64,000 nt of DNA from an uncultured Victivallales bacterium (GCA_903837355.1 CAILUI010000060.1:1-64000); one strand, 5' to 3'. Positions 1 through 8,177 are shown, counted from the stretch's first letter. Program-made: numbers and translations. The notes: a model not told the origin generated them from the letters alone.

Positions 1-1375
1 CGGTGCCGCCCTGGCCTCCCCAGGCGCGGATCTGGCCCGCAAACGCCTCAGGCGTCCCGCCGCAGGTGACCGCCACCCGCCCGCCGCCGCCACCGCCGGC
101 CCGCCAGACCGTGCTGCCACCGTCAGCCCGAATCACGCCGCGGCCGCTCACGCTGCCGGTGACCGTGATCCAGACACTGCCCCCCGAGCCCGCGCCGCCA
201 CGGGCATCCGTGGACACGCCATCGGCCGTGATCGCGCCATCCACGATCAGGTTCCCTGACACCGACAACCGCAGCGCCCCGCCGCCGGCTCCGGCGTACC
301 CGCCGCCATAGCCGCCACCGCTGCCCAGGTCGGTCGGCTCCTGGATCGAACCGTAGGGCGCCCCGCCCGCGTCGCTGTCCGACACCTGCCCGCCCCAGCC
401 GCCATAGCTGCCGCCGCCGCCGTGGTTACCGTAGCTCGTGCCCCCGTGGCCAGGACCGGCCGCCGGACCGTTGCCCGCCGCGTCGGCCGTGATCCGACCG
501 CCCGCTTCAACCACGAGGTCAGCCACCGTACTCAGCGTCAGCCCAGGGTCGCCGGCGAGATGCCCGAGGATGCCACCGCTCAGCACCCGCGCGCTGCCGA
601 AGGCAAGCGGACTGTGGGCAAAGAGGCTGGAACCGGCTTCCACGCGCAGTTCGCCGCTGCCGGTCTGCGCCAGGGCAGCACCACCGCTGATCACCTCCGC
701 GCCGACCCCGGGCCGGACGACCAGGTCACGCAGCGCACGCGTCAGTGCCAGCGGCGTGCGCCGATCATAGGCCCGGCCACCGTTGTCGAGTACCAAGTCA
801 CCGGCCAAGCCGGCCACCGCCAGGAACACCGTGCCAGCACCGCCCGAGGGACTCTCGGTGCCGCCCTGGCCGCCCCAGGCGCGAATCTGGCCCGTAAACG
901 CCTCAGGCGTCCCGCCGCAGGTGACCGCCACCCGCCCGCCGCCGCCACCGCCGGCCCGCCAGGCCGTGCTGCCGCCATCGGCCCGAATCACGCCGCTGCC
1001 GCTCAAGCTGCCGGTGACGGTGATCCAGACGCCGCCCCCCGAGCCCGCGCCGCCACGGGCAGCCGTGGACACGCCATCGGCCGTGATCGCGCCGTCCACG
1101 ATCAGGTTCCCGGCCACCGATAGCCGCAGCGCCCCGCCGCCGGCCCCGGCGTTCCCGCCGCCATAGCCGCCGCCGCTGCCCAGGTCGCTCGGCTCCTCCA
1201 GCGACCCGTAGGGCGCCCCGCCGGCGTCGCTGTCCCCCACCCGCCCGCCCCAGCCGCCGAAACTGCCGCCACCGCCATGGTTGCCGTAGCTCGTGCCCCC
1301 GTAGCCCGGCCCGAGCGCCGGCCCATAGCCCTGCCCCGATGCCGTGATCCGGGCCCCCGCTTCGACCGTGGCACT
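1..1375 (-). repeat. In-frame 855-bp tandem duplication inside the glycine-rich gene
   Basis: The segment from base 1 to about 520 matches 856 to about 1375 with an offset of exactly 855 bases (285 codons). Long stretches are nearly identical, including those encoding the glycine-rich block and the RVAVTCGGTPEAF segment. Codons differ only at scattered positions, which suggests a fairly recent internal duplication. Confidence 0.8.
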
Positions 1376-1732
1376 ACCGACCAGTAGGGTCACCCCGACA
1401 CCGGCCCAGACACCGTCCACCTGGCCGCCCGTGTTCCGGCCCTGGCAGAGCACCGTAGCCGTGTCCGCGACCGTCAGCGCCCCGGCAATGTCCACCGTCG
1501 ATCCGCCGGCAATGGTCAGGGTCGCGTTCTCCGCGACAGAGAGGCTCTGGGCGCGGTACTGGCCTTCTGTCCAGGCGGTGTCGGTCGTGATCTCGACCTC
1601 CCCCAACTCGGTCCAGGTACCATCGCCGCCCGGCCCGCCCGACTCGGCCGCAGTGGCGCCGGAAGCGACCCAACCCAAGGCGACCCAGACGCAGACCGCC
1701 ACGACTCTGACAGACATCCGCTTCGAGCACAT
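1..1732 (-). CDS. Glycine-rich secreted repeat protein, 3' part outside the window
   Basis: The minus strand is open from an ATG at 1732 to the left edge (577 codons, no stop), so the C-terminus is missing. The start MCSKRMSVRVVAVCVWVALGW looks like a signal peptide; an ATG at 1717 is an alternative. A short beta-rich stretch follows, then glycine-rich blocks (GGGGSFGGWGG, GSGGGYGGG) alternating with strands such as LRLSVAGNLIVDGAITADG. A unit of about 285 residues occurs twice. The pattern resembles right-handed beta-helix or autotransporter-passenger-like surface proteins with low-complexity glycine runs, but no named domain can be assigned. It is probably exported and extracellular; its function is unknown. 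No clear Shine-Dalgarno sequence precedes either ATG. Confidence 0.75.
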   Translation of the reverse strand, partial: MCSKRMSVRVVAVCVWVALGWVASGATAAESGGPGGDGTWTELGEVEITTDTAWTEGQYRAQSLSVAENATLTIAGGSTVDIAGALTVADTATVLCQGRNTGGQVDGVWAGVGVTLLVGSATVEAGARITASGQGYGPALGPGYGGTSYGNHGGGGSFGGWGGRVGDSDAGGAPYGSLEEPSDLGSGGGYGGGNAGAGGGALRLSVAGNLIVDGAITADGVSTAARGGAGSGGGVWITVTGSLSGSGVIRADGGSTAWRAGGGGGGRVAVTCGGTPEAFTGQIRAWGGQGGTESPSGGAGTVFLAVAGLAGDLVLDNGGRAYDRRTPLALTRALRDLVVRPGVGAEVISGGAALAQTGSGELRVEAGSSLFAHSPLAFGSARVLSGGILGHLAGDPGLTLSTVADLVVEAGGRITADAAGNGPAAGPGHGGTSYGNHGGGGSYGGWGGQVSDSDAGGAPYGSIQEPTDLGSGGGYGGGYAGAGGGALRLSVSGNLIVDGAITADGVSTDARGGAGSGGSVWITVTGSVSGRGVIRADGGSTVWRAGGGGGGRVAVTCGGTPEAFAGQIRAWGGQGGT

Positions 1733-2202
1733 GGTCCAGGGTACTCCCAGCTTGCCTGCTTCCCTCTCGGTGCCCACACCACGGCACCAACTCCCGGCCC
1801 AGACACAACCAAGTCACCCTTAGTGTAAGTTTGTATGGCCCGTTTCGCCACATCCGATCAGGATAGGCGCAGTAGTCCGAGGGCTCGTCCGGGCAGCTCC
1901 CGCCGAGCCGACCCCGCCCGCTTGCCGGCTACTGGCTGGAAGCCACGACCCCGCCGGCCCCCGGCGCCTGACGGCAACCAGCGAAGAGATTGCCAGCCGT
2001 CAGACACCAGCCCCAAAGCGCGGGCGCGACCTCCTTCAGACCGCATTGTCCGACCATGCGCGAGTCGCGGATCGTGGCCTGCCCACGGTCGCGGCGAACC
2101 GTCGCGGCCGGAAGTGGGCATATACTCCATGAGTACATAACTGTACTTTCTTCAATACTCATAGACAATCATGTACCTATACTGACAAAAGGAGAGCGTA
2201 CC
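1733..2202. other. Intergenic region between the glycine-rich gene and the amt unit
   Basis: No supported gene was found; the open frames here lack coding character. The part from about 2130 to 2250 is markedly AT-rich for this genome and may hold regulatory sites. The minus strand carries TACACTAAGGGT (1827 to 1816) upstream of the glycine-rich gene. The same 12-mer lies upstream of the response-regulator gene near 46746, possibly a -10 (TACACT) context. Confidence 0.4.
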
Positions 2203-2286
2203 ATGGGGCGTCTGTTGAATAACTTTAAGTATTTCCTACGAGGTTTTTATGTAACTCTTCATAGCGCTTGGCACTGCGGTAGCTAA
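2203..2286 (+). CDS. Possible 27-residue small protein or leader peptide
   Basis: A short frame starts at ATG 2203 (MGRLLNNFKYFLRGFYVTLH...) with a well-placed AAAGGAGAG Shine-Dalgarno sequence 8-15 bases upstream. It ends at TAA 2286. The peptide is basic and aromatic and could be a short amphipathic or membrane helix. Against it, the last third overlaps a sigma-54-like promoter (2268-2284), and the surrounding DNA is AT-rich, so it may be a chance frame. Confidence 0.3.
   Translation: MGRLLNNFKYFLRGFYVTLHSAWHCGS
2268..2284 (+). promoter_or_regulatory. Sigma-54 (RpoN)-like -24/-12 promoter before the porin-amt-PII unit
   Basis: The sequence TTGGCAC-TGCGG-TAGCT matches the RpoN consensus YTGGCAC-N5-TTGCW at all but one defined base. 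The invariant GG and GC are 10 bases apart. It lies about 120-145 bases upstream of the porin start. Amt-PII operons are classic RpoN/NtrC targets, which supports the call; no enhancer site was identified. Confidence 0.6.
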
Positions 2287-2405
2287 TGGTGATGCCGTTG
2301 CTGGCGGGGCAAGGCGCCGAGCGCCGAGGCCACCAGCGATGGCGACCGACCTCAGGCGGAGGCGGCACCGGATAACCCACGTGCAGGCAGACAGGAGAAG
2401 ACAGG

Positions 2406-3185
2406 ATGAGCGAGTCACTGGAGAGAACCATGGCGATCCTCGCCGCCGCGGTGGCGATGACCACCGGGACGACGAGCGGCGTCGCCGCCGAGAAGGCCCT
2501 TCCTATCGGCGTGAAGGTAGGGGCTGACGCCGTCAGTCAGTACGTCTGGCGCGGTCAGTTGCTGACGGACGATCCGGTGTTTCAGCCGGGCGCGACGGTG
2601 TCGTACAAGGGGCTAAGCCTGAACGCCTGGGGGTCCTTTGACATGACCGACATCCACGAGACGTCGGGACAGGCCTGGCACTTGCAGGAGGTGGACTACA
2701 CGCTCGCCTACGCCTACAGCCCCATCGCGGGTCTGGACCTGCAGGCAGGGGCCATCGTCTACACCTTTCCAGGCACCGCGTTTGACAGCACGTCGGAGCT
2801 CTTCGCCTCGGCGACCCTGAGCAAGGTGCTCCTGGCGCCGACACTGGCCGTCTACCGTGACATCGACGAGGCCGATAGTTGGTATGGCAACGTCGGCATA
2901 AGCCACACCTTCGCCTTGACCGAGAAGCTCGGTCTGGCGCTCGGGGCGAACGTGGGCCTGGGCGACTCGGACTACCACGGCTTCTACTTCGGTGAGCCGC
3001 GGAATGGACTATCCGATCTGCTCCTGTCATCGAGCCTTAACTACGCCCTCAATGAGCACGTGACCCTGTCTCTGTACCTGAAGTTCTCGGACATGATCGG
3101 CTCCACGCTACGCAGCTCGGCCCGGACCACGTATGGCGACGCCGACATGGTCTTCGGGGGTGTGAACGCCACGGTGGCGTTCTGA
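2406..3185 (+). CDS. Outer-membrane beta-barrel, TorF/Gcw_chp-like putative porin
   Basis: A 259-residue exported protein with an N-terminal signal peptide (the hydrophobic run AILAAAVAMTTGTTSGVAA). About 220 residues of alternating amphipathic strands follow, ending in Phe (NATVAF) as outer-membrane barrels do. The early VSQYVWRGQ motif is typical of the TorF/Gcw_chp putative porin family. ATG 2430 is preceded by GGAGAG and gives a shorter, cleaner signal peptide, so it may be the real start. It is first in a unit with the ammonium transporter and PII, so it may help nitrogen compounds cross the outer membrane (inference from position). Family assignment is by motif only. Confidence 0.7.
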   Translation: MSESLERTMAILAAAVAMTTGTTSGVAAEKALPIGVKVGADAVSQYVWRGQLLTDDPVFQPGATVSYKGLSLNAWGSFDMTDIHETSGQAWHLQEVDYTLAYAYSPIAGLDLQAGAIVYTFPGTAFDSTSELFASATLSKVLLAPTLAVYRDIDEADSWYGNVGISHTFALTEKLGLALGANVGLGDSDYHGFYFGEPRNGLSDLLLSSSLNYALNEHVTLSLYLKFSDMIGSTLRSSARTTYGDADMVFGGVNATVAF

Positions 3186-3210
3186 CGTAAAGGAAACCGG
3201 CAACCCAGGC

Positions 3211-3256
3211 GGACCTTCGCCGCAGCCAGCCAGATGGCCGGCGGCGGCGAAGGTCC
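3211..3256 (+). other. Intercistronic 13-bp hairpin between porin and amt
   Basis: The arms 3211-3223 and 3244-3256 are perfect inverted repeats (GGACCTTCGCCGC / GCGGCGAAGGTCC) with a 20-base loop. No T-run follows, so it is more likely a processing or stability element than a terminator. It could set different levels of porin and transporter from one mRNA. Confidence 0.55.
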
Positions 3257-3278
3257 AAGACCCGAAGGAGGAACGACA

Positions 3279-5000
3279 ATGACGCCCAGATCTCGACTGA
3301 TCACGCTGACCGCGCTGCTGCTCTGCACCAGTTGGCTCCCGTCCCACCTGCAGGCAGAAGGCACCGCACCGCCCACCCCCGACTCGGTGGCCTATCCGCC
3401 TGGACTGAACGCCGGCACCGCGGCGGACCTGACCTGGCCCGTACCGGCCGAGATCACGGCGCCGACCGCGAGCGAAGTCGTCCAGAACGTGGCTCATAAC
3501 AAGATCTCCATCAACCTTGTCTGGACCCTGGTGGCGGCCTTCCTGGTGATGTTCATGCAGGCCGGCTTTGCCCTGGTGGAGACCGGGCTGTGCCGGGCCA
3601 AGAACGCGGCCCACGTCATGACCAACAACTTCCTGATCTACCCGTTGGGCATGCTGGGCTTCTGGATCTGCGGCTTCGCCATCATGTTCGGCGGCTACTG
3701 GAATGGCCCGGTCCCGATCGGTTGGCAGCCGACCCTGGGGCAGGGCTTACAGCTCCTGAACCACGAGTTTACGGTCACGCTCTTCGGCAAACCCTTCGGT
3801 CTGTTCGGCCACCAGGGCTTCTTCCTCAACATGTCTGTGTTCGATACTTCGATCCTGGCGATGTTCATCTTCCAGATGTGCTTCATGGACACCACGGCAA
3901 CGATCCCGACCGGCGCCATGGCCGAGCGCTGGAGCTTCAAGAACTTCATCGTCTACGGCTTCTGGGTCGGCATGTTCCCGTATGCCGTGTTCGGCAACTG
4001 GGTGTGGGGCGGCGGCTGGCTGGCGCAACTCGGCCAGAACTTCGCGCTCGGCCACGGCCATGTGGACTTCGCCGGGTCGTCGGTGGTACACCTCTGCGGC
4101 GGCATGATCGCTCTGGCCGGCGCCTACGTGCTCGGGCCGCGCCTGGGCAAGTTCGGCCCTGACGGCAGGCCGCGGGCGATCCCCGGACACAACATCGTCT
4201 ATGTCATCCTGGGCACGTTCATCCTGGCCTTCGGCTGGTTCGGGTTCAATGCCGGCTCGACCTTGGCGGGAACCGACCATCGTTTCGCGATCGCGGCCAT
4301 CAACACCATGCTGGCATCGGCCAGCGGCGCGTTCATCAGTTGCCTGGCCATGTACAAGATCACCGGCAAGCCCGATCCCTCGATGATGTGCAACGGCATG
4401 CTGGCCGGCCTGGTCGCGATCACAGCGCCCTGCGCCTTCGTCAGCCCCAATGCGGCCCTGCTGATCGGTGCTATCGCCGGGGTCCTGGTTGTGGCTGCTG
4501 TCTACTTCTTCGAGCGGGTCATGAAGCTTGACGACCCGGTCGGCGCGCTCTCGGTTCACGGCGTCAATGGCGCCTGGGGCATCCTCAGCGTCGGCCTCTT
4601 TGCCAATGGCACCTACGGCGCGGGCTGGGGCGGCGTCCACAAGCTGGTCAAGGATGGTGTCGTCCAGATCATCAACAATGACGGCACGGCGGAAACCGTC
4701 AAGAAGTTCAACGACCTGCTCGCCGCCGGCTGGGCAGATCAGGGCGTGACCGGGGCCTTCGGCAAGTGGTTCGGCGCGGCCACCAACGACTGGTCGCAAC
4801 TGGGTGCCCAGACCGTCGGCACGCTAAGCTGCATGGTCTTCGTCGGACTCTTCGCTCTGGTCTGGTTCAAGCTCTCAAACCGCATCTTCCCGCTGCGTCC
4901 GCGTCCTGAGGACGAGATCGGTGGCCTCGATGTGGCCGAGATCGGCGCGGAAGCCTACCCGGACTACCAACTCACCGATAAGTCATCCCCCTTGGGCTGA
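3279..5000 (+). CDS. amt: Ammonium transporter, Amt/MEP/Rh family
   Basis: A 573-residue inner-membrane ammonium channel. The start at ATG 3279 follows a strong AAGGAGG and opens a signal peptide (about residues 1-27), as in AmtB. Conserved features include the DFAGSSVVH segment (first pore His), FGWFGFNAGST, and LSVHGVNGAWG (second pore His), so the twin-His pore is intact. The C-terminal part is longer than in E. coli AmtB, with a polar insertion (around VVQIINNDGTAETVKKFNDL) before the last helix. That insert is common in Amt proteins of this type. A PII gene 26 bases downstream fits the usual Amt-PII pairing, in which PII blocks the channel when nitrogen is plentiful. Confidence 0.95.
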   Translation: MTPRSRLITLTALLLCTSWLPSHLQAEGTAPPTPDSVAYPPGLNAGTAADLTWPVPAEITAPTASEVVQNVAHNKISINLVWTLVAAFLVMFMQAGFALVETGLCRAKNAAHVMTNNFLIYPLGMLGFWICGFAIMFGGYWNGPVPIGWQPTLGQGLQLLNHEFTVTLFGKPFGLFGHQGFFLNMSVFDTSILAMFIFQMCFMDTTATIPTGAMAERWSFKNFIVYGFWVGMFPYAVFGNWVWGGGWLAQLGQNFALGHGHVDFAGSSVVHLCGGMIALAGAYVLGPRLGKFGPDGRPRAIPGHNIVYVILGTFILAFGWFGFNAGSTLAGTDHRFAIAAINTMLASASGAFISCLAMYKITGKPDPSMMCNGMLAGLVAITAPCAFVSPNAALLIGAIAGVLVVAAVYFFERVMKLDDPVGALSVHGVNGAWGILSVGLFANGTYGAGWGGVHKLVKDGVVQIINNDGTAETVKKFNDLLAAGWADQGVTGAFGKWFGAATNDWSQLGAQTVGTLSCMVFVGLFALVWFKLSNRIFPLRPRPEDEIGGLDVAEIGAEAYPDYQLTDKSSPLG

Positions 5001-5026
5001 CCAAGACGAAAGAAGGGAGACCCGCT

Positions 5027-5368
5027 GTGAAACTGATCATCGCCTACATCCAACCGGCCCGCCTGGGCAACGTCAAGCAGGAACTGTTCAAGTGTGAAGT
5101 CCATAAGATGTCGGTCATGAACGCCGTGGGCTGCGGCCAGCAGAAAGGCTACACTGAGACCTACCGCGGCAACATCACCGAAGTCAACCTGCGGCCCAAG
5201 GTCCGCATCGAGATCGCCGTCAACGAATCCTTCGTCAAGCCGACCATCGCGGCCATCATCAAGGGCGCCCGGTCGGGGAACATCGGCGACGGCAAGATCT
5301 TCGTGGTCGACCTGGGCGAGTGCATCCGCATCCGCACCGGCGAGACCGGATCGGAAGCCATCGGCTGA
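5027..5368 (+). CDS. glnK: P-II family nitrogen regulatory protein (GlnK-type)
   Basis: A 113-residue PII signal protein with a GTG start and an AGAAGGGA ribosome site. It binds ATP/ADP and 2-oxoglutarate and typically gates Amt. Nucleotide-binding parts are present: GNIGDGKIFV and the C-terminal RIRTGE. The T-loop is GCGQQKGYTETYRGNITEVN. Tyr46 is present, but position 51, the Tyr uridylylated in E. coli GlnB/GlnK, is Thr here. Control is therefore probably by ligand binding or another modification rather than GlnD uridylylation. It directly follows amt and is followed by a strong hairpin, so it ends the operon. Confidence 0.93.
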   Translation: MKLIIAYIQPARLGNVKQELFKCEVHKMSVMNAVGCGQQKGYTETYRGNITEVNLRPKVRIEIAVNESFVKPTIAAIIKGARSGNIGDGKIFVVDLGECIRIRTGETGSEAIG

Positions 5369-5374
5369 ATCGGC

Positions 5375-5409
5375 CCCCCGGCGACGGCAGTCCATGCCGT
5401 CGCCGGGGG
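5375..5409 (+). terminator. Strong hairpin terminator after glnK
   Basis: A perfect 15-bp stem (arms 5375-5389 and 5395-5409) with a GTCCA loop is followed by AATTTGT. The stem is GC-rich with a short T-containing tail, as expected for an intrinsic terminator ending the porin-amt-PII unit. Confidence 0.8.
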
Positions 5410-5577
5410 AATTTGTCTCCACTAACAGCGCCCGTCCGGAGCACTGTCTCAGTGCCCTCAGGCCGGGCGCTGTTGTCTGTTGGACGGGACGCATTCGGGT
5501 AATATGCTAATCCGCCGCCGCTAACCGTCGCCCGGGGGCCAGCGAGCAGCCCCAAGCGAAGAAAGGCCTGCGATACT

Positions 5578-6588
5578 ATGGACGCACGAGCTGACCTGAG
5601 TGCGAAGGCCATCCTGGAGATGGTGCGCGGCTTCCAGCCGTCCTGCGTGGTGATCGCCGGGGCGGAACTGGACGTCTTCACCCTGCTGCACCTCGAGCCG
5701 CAGACGGCCGCGCAATTGGCGACTCGGATCAGCGTGGACCTACGGGCGACCATCATTCTGCTGGATGCGCTCGTCGCCCTCGGGCTGCTCGACAAGAGCT
5801 CCGCCTCTGAGCCCGTATACCGGGTACCGCCGCCGGTCGCCGAGGTGCTCGCCGAGGGCGGTTCGCAGAGCCAACTGGGCATGATCCGCCACTTGGGCAA
5901 CTGCCTGCGCGGCTGGGGCCAACTGGCGAAAGTCGTACAGCGTGGAAAGCCGGCCGCGCGCCGGCCCAGCGTCCGCGGCGCGGGCGAGGACCTGGCCTCT
6001 TTCATCCGCGCCATGCACGAGGTCTCGGAGCCACTGGCCATGCCGCTGGTCAGCAGCCTTGGTCCCCTGAGCTTCACGCACCTGCTGGACCTGGGCGGCG
6101 CCTCGGGCACCTGGACGATCCCCTTTCTGCAGCTCAATCCCGCGGCGCGGGCCACCATCTTCGACCAGCCCAACGTCCTGCCCATGGCTAAGCGCCGGAT
6201 GGCCGACGTGGGACTGGCCCGCCGGGTGCGCTTGGTGGCGGGCAGTTTCTACACCGACGCCTTGCCCACCGGCGCCGACCTGGCCTGGGTAAGCGCCATC
6301 GTGCACCAGAACTCGCGGGCGCAGAACCGGGCCTTGTTCGCGAAGGTGTTCGCGGCTCTGGTACCCGGCGGACGGATCCTGATTCGCGACATCGTCATGG
6401 ACGCCTCCCGGACCCGCCCCGTCGGCGGGGCCCTGTTTGCGGTCAACATGCTGGTCGCCACACCCAAGGGCGGTACCTTCACGTTCGGCGAACTCCGTGA
6501 GGACCTGTCCGCTGCAGGCTTTACGACGGCGGCGCTGCTGCGCCAGGGGGAGTGGATGGACTCGGTGGTGGGAGCCGTCAAGCCGTAA
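5578..6588 (+). CDS. SAM-dependent O-methyltransferase with dimerisation domain
   Basis: A 336-residue soluble enzyme. The N-terminal part (about residues 5-95) is a winged-helix dimerisation domain. It includes the LDVFTLL and RATIILLDALVALGLL segments typical of acetylserotonin/hydroxyneurosporene-type O-methyltransferases. The C-terminal Rossmann domain carries SAM motif I, LLDLGGASGTW (about 169-179). An acidic residue in TIFDQPNVLP and the post-motif PGGRILIRD follow. The substrate cannot be read from the sequence; quinone, pigment or secondary-metabolite hydroxyls are typical. GAAAGG precedes ATG 5578. It stands alone on this strand after the PII terminator. Confidence 0.85.
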   Translation: MDARADLSAKAILEMVRGFQPSCVVIAGAELDVFTLLHLEPQTAAQLATRISVDLRATIILLDALVALGLLDKSSASEPVYRVPPPVAEVLAEGGSQSQLGMIRHLGNCLRGWGQLAKVVQRGKPAARRPSVRGAGEDLASFIRAMHEVSEPLAMPLVSSLGPLSFTHLLDLGGASGTWTIPFLQLNPAARATIFDQPNVLPMAKRRMADVGLARRVRLVAGSFYTDALPTGADLAWVSAIVHQNSRAQNRALFAKVFAALVPGGRILIRDIVMDASRTRPVGGALFAVNMLVATPKGGTFTFGELREDLSAAGFTTAALLRQGEWMDSVVGAVKP

Positions 6589-6713
6589 CGCCTGAGCTGA
6601 CCTGGTCGGACCTCGACCCGCCGATCATCGGCAACAACGGCCCCATCCTGCGCCATTACGACCTGGTGGAAGCCAAGACCTTCTACCGTATTCGCTGGGC
6701 CCCAACAACCTGA
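6588..6713 (+). pseudogene. Possible C-terminal remnant of a secreted protein
   Basis: A 41-codon frame with no start runs from the methyltransferase stop to TGA 6713. It reads TPELTWSDLDPP...AKTFYRIRWAPTT. The end FYRIRW resembles the last strand of Ig-like or CBM-like domains of secreted proteins. It may be what is left after loss of a larger gene. It overlaps no gene and lies 14 bases before the next start, so a chance frame is possible. Confidence 0.3.
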
Positions 6714-6727
6714 ACGGAGAACCGACG

Positions 6728-7972
6728 ATGAGATCCACCCTGCAGCGACTGGCAGGAGCGGTCCTGGTCGCGGCCTGTGCCGCGCCCGCCGCCGAACGAA
6801 CCTTCACGATCGACCCGGTGCACTCGGGGGTGAGCTTCCGCATCCGCCACCTCTACACGCAGTTCACCGGCCGCCTCAACTCTTTCTCCGGAACCCTCCA
6901 GGGCGACCTGGACAAGCCCGAAACGCTCAGTGTCAGCGCCACGGTCGACGTAACCAGTATCGACACGGCCAACGCGGACCGCGATAAGCACCTGCGGAAT
7001 CCCGACTTCTTCAATGTCGCCACCTTCCCAACGGCGCGCTTTACGAGTACCGCAACCAGGGTGCTGGGACCGCAACAGGCTGAAGTCACGGGGACGCTCG
7101 TGCTGCTGGGCAAGGAGCAACCGGTCACGTTCACCGTCGACTACCTCGGGTCCGGAGTGGACCACCGCAAGGGTTTCCGGGCGGGCTTCCATGCCACGAC
7201 CACCATTGACCGCACGGCCTTCGGGATGGGCTACAACATGACCCTTCCCAATGGCATCACCGTGCTCGGCAACGAGGTGGAGTTGGTCCTCGACATCGAG
7301 GCCGTCGAGGGCGTCCCCGAACCGGCACCACTGGCGGCAAAACTGGCCGAACTCAAAGCCAAAGACACCACCCCCACGCCGCCAGAGGTGACCGCAGCCC
7401 TGGCCAAAGCCAAGGCGGAAATCCTCGACCAGAAGGACATCGAAGGCCTCAAGGTGGGCGACGTCGCTCCGGACTTCAGCCTCCCCGACGCCAAGGGCAG
7501 GACGACGACGCTGTCCGGACTGCTGGCGAAGGGCCCCGTCGTGGTCGTCTTCTACCGCGGCCAGTGGTGCCCCTTCTGCAACTTGCAGCTCCGGGCACTG
7601 GAGGACGTCCTGCCGCAGCTCAAGGACCTGGGCGCGTCGCTGGTGGGCGTCACCCCCCAGAAGCTGGATCCAGCGGACGCCGACGCGGCGGCGCTCTCCT
7701 TCCCGCTGGTCTGCGATCTGGCCGGCGACACCCTGCGGGCGTACAAGCTGCTCTACCATCTGCCAGAGGACCTCAAGAAGGTCTTCCTCGAACGCTATCA
7801 CATCGACCTGGCGAAGGTCAACGGCGAGGGCCGCTGGGATCTGCCCGTCACCGCCACCTACATCATCGACAGCAAGGGCGTGATCCAGGCTGGCATGGTC
7901 GATCTCGACTACACGAAACGCATGGAACCAACCGCTATCATCAACGCCCTCAAAGCTATGCGCGGCAAGTAG
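6728..7972 (+). CDS. YceI-domain / peroxiredoxin fusion protein
   Basis: A 414-residue exported protein joining two domains. After a signal peptide (about residues 1-22), residues 23-192 form a YceI-like lipocalin-type barrel. It starts RTFTIDPVHSGVSF and contains KHLRNPDFFNVATFP and the RTAFGMGYN motif; YceI proteins bind polyisoprenoid-type lipids. A helical linker follows. Residues about 243-412 are an AhpC/TSA-thioredoxin-fold domain (VGDVAPDFSLPDAKG). Its CxxC active site is FYRGQWCPFC, with Cys281 and Cys284. The inferred role is reduction of lipid or quinone-linked peroxides in the periplasm. The start follows GGAGAACCGACG. A fusion of these two families is not the textbook arrangement. 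Confidence 0.88.
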   Translation: MRSTLQRLAGAVLVAACAAPAAERTFTIDPVHSGVSFRIRHLYTQFTGRLNSFSGTLQGDLDKPETLSVSATVDVTSIDTANADRDKHLRNPDFFNVATFPTARFTSTATRVLGPQQAEVTGTLVLLGKEQPVTFTVDYLGSGVDHRKGFRAGFHATTTIDRTAFGMGYNMTLPNGITVLGNEVELVLDIEAVEGVPEPAPLAAKLAELKAKDTTPTPPEVTAALAKAKAEILDQKDIEGLKVGDVAPDFSLPDAKGRTTTLSGLLAKGPVVVVFYRGQWCPFCNLQLRALEDVLPQLKDLGASLVGVTPQKLDPADADAAALSFPLVCDLAGDTLRAYKLLYHLPEDLKKVFLERYHIDLAKVNGEGRWDLPVTATYIIDSKGVIQAGMVDLDYTKRMEPTAIINALKAMRGK

Positions 7973-7993
7973 ATCACGAGTTGAAGCGACGGT

Positions 7994-8015
7994 CGCCCCG
8001 CCGGCCGGCGGGGCG
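7994..8015 (+). terminator. 22-bp GC palindrome downstream of the YceI-peroxiredoxin gene
   Basis: CGCCCCGCCGG and its exact reverse complement sit back to back 21 bases after the stop codon. It lies between converging genes and could act as a bidirectional terminator. There is no T-run. Confidence 0.45.
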
Positions 8016-8100
8016 CGATCGACACGGTACCACGACCGGCTCCCGCGGGCGCGCCCGGAGCGATTCCTTCGTAACCCCTCACCCAAGTCTGCCGGGCACC

Positions 8101-8143
8101 CTGGAGGGCGAAGCTCCCCAGGCGCGCACGCGCTGCTGAGCCG
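8101..8143 (+). repeat. 43-bp interspersed repeat, copy 1
   Basis: It begins CTGGAGGGCGAAGCTCCCCA and ends GCTGAGCCG. It matches 11088-11130 in the same orientation at all but a few central bases. The left part can form a small GGAG/CTCC hairpin. Confidence 0.75.
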
Positions 8144-8177
8144 CCGGCTGCGGACTGCACTGAGGCATTACGTTCCT

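Noticed and set aside
3747..4799. Long minus-strand frame opposite amt
   Set aside because: It is an antisense shadow of the GC-rich amt gene; it has no domain, and the amt frame is fully explained.
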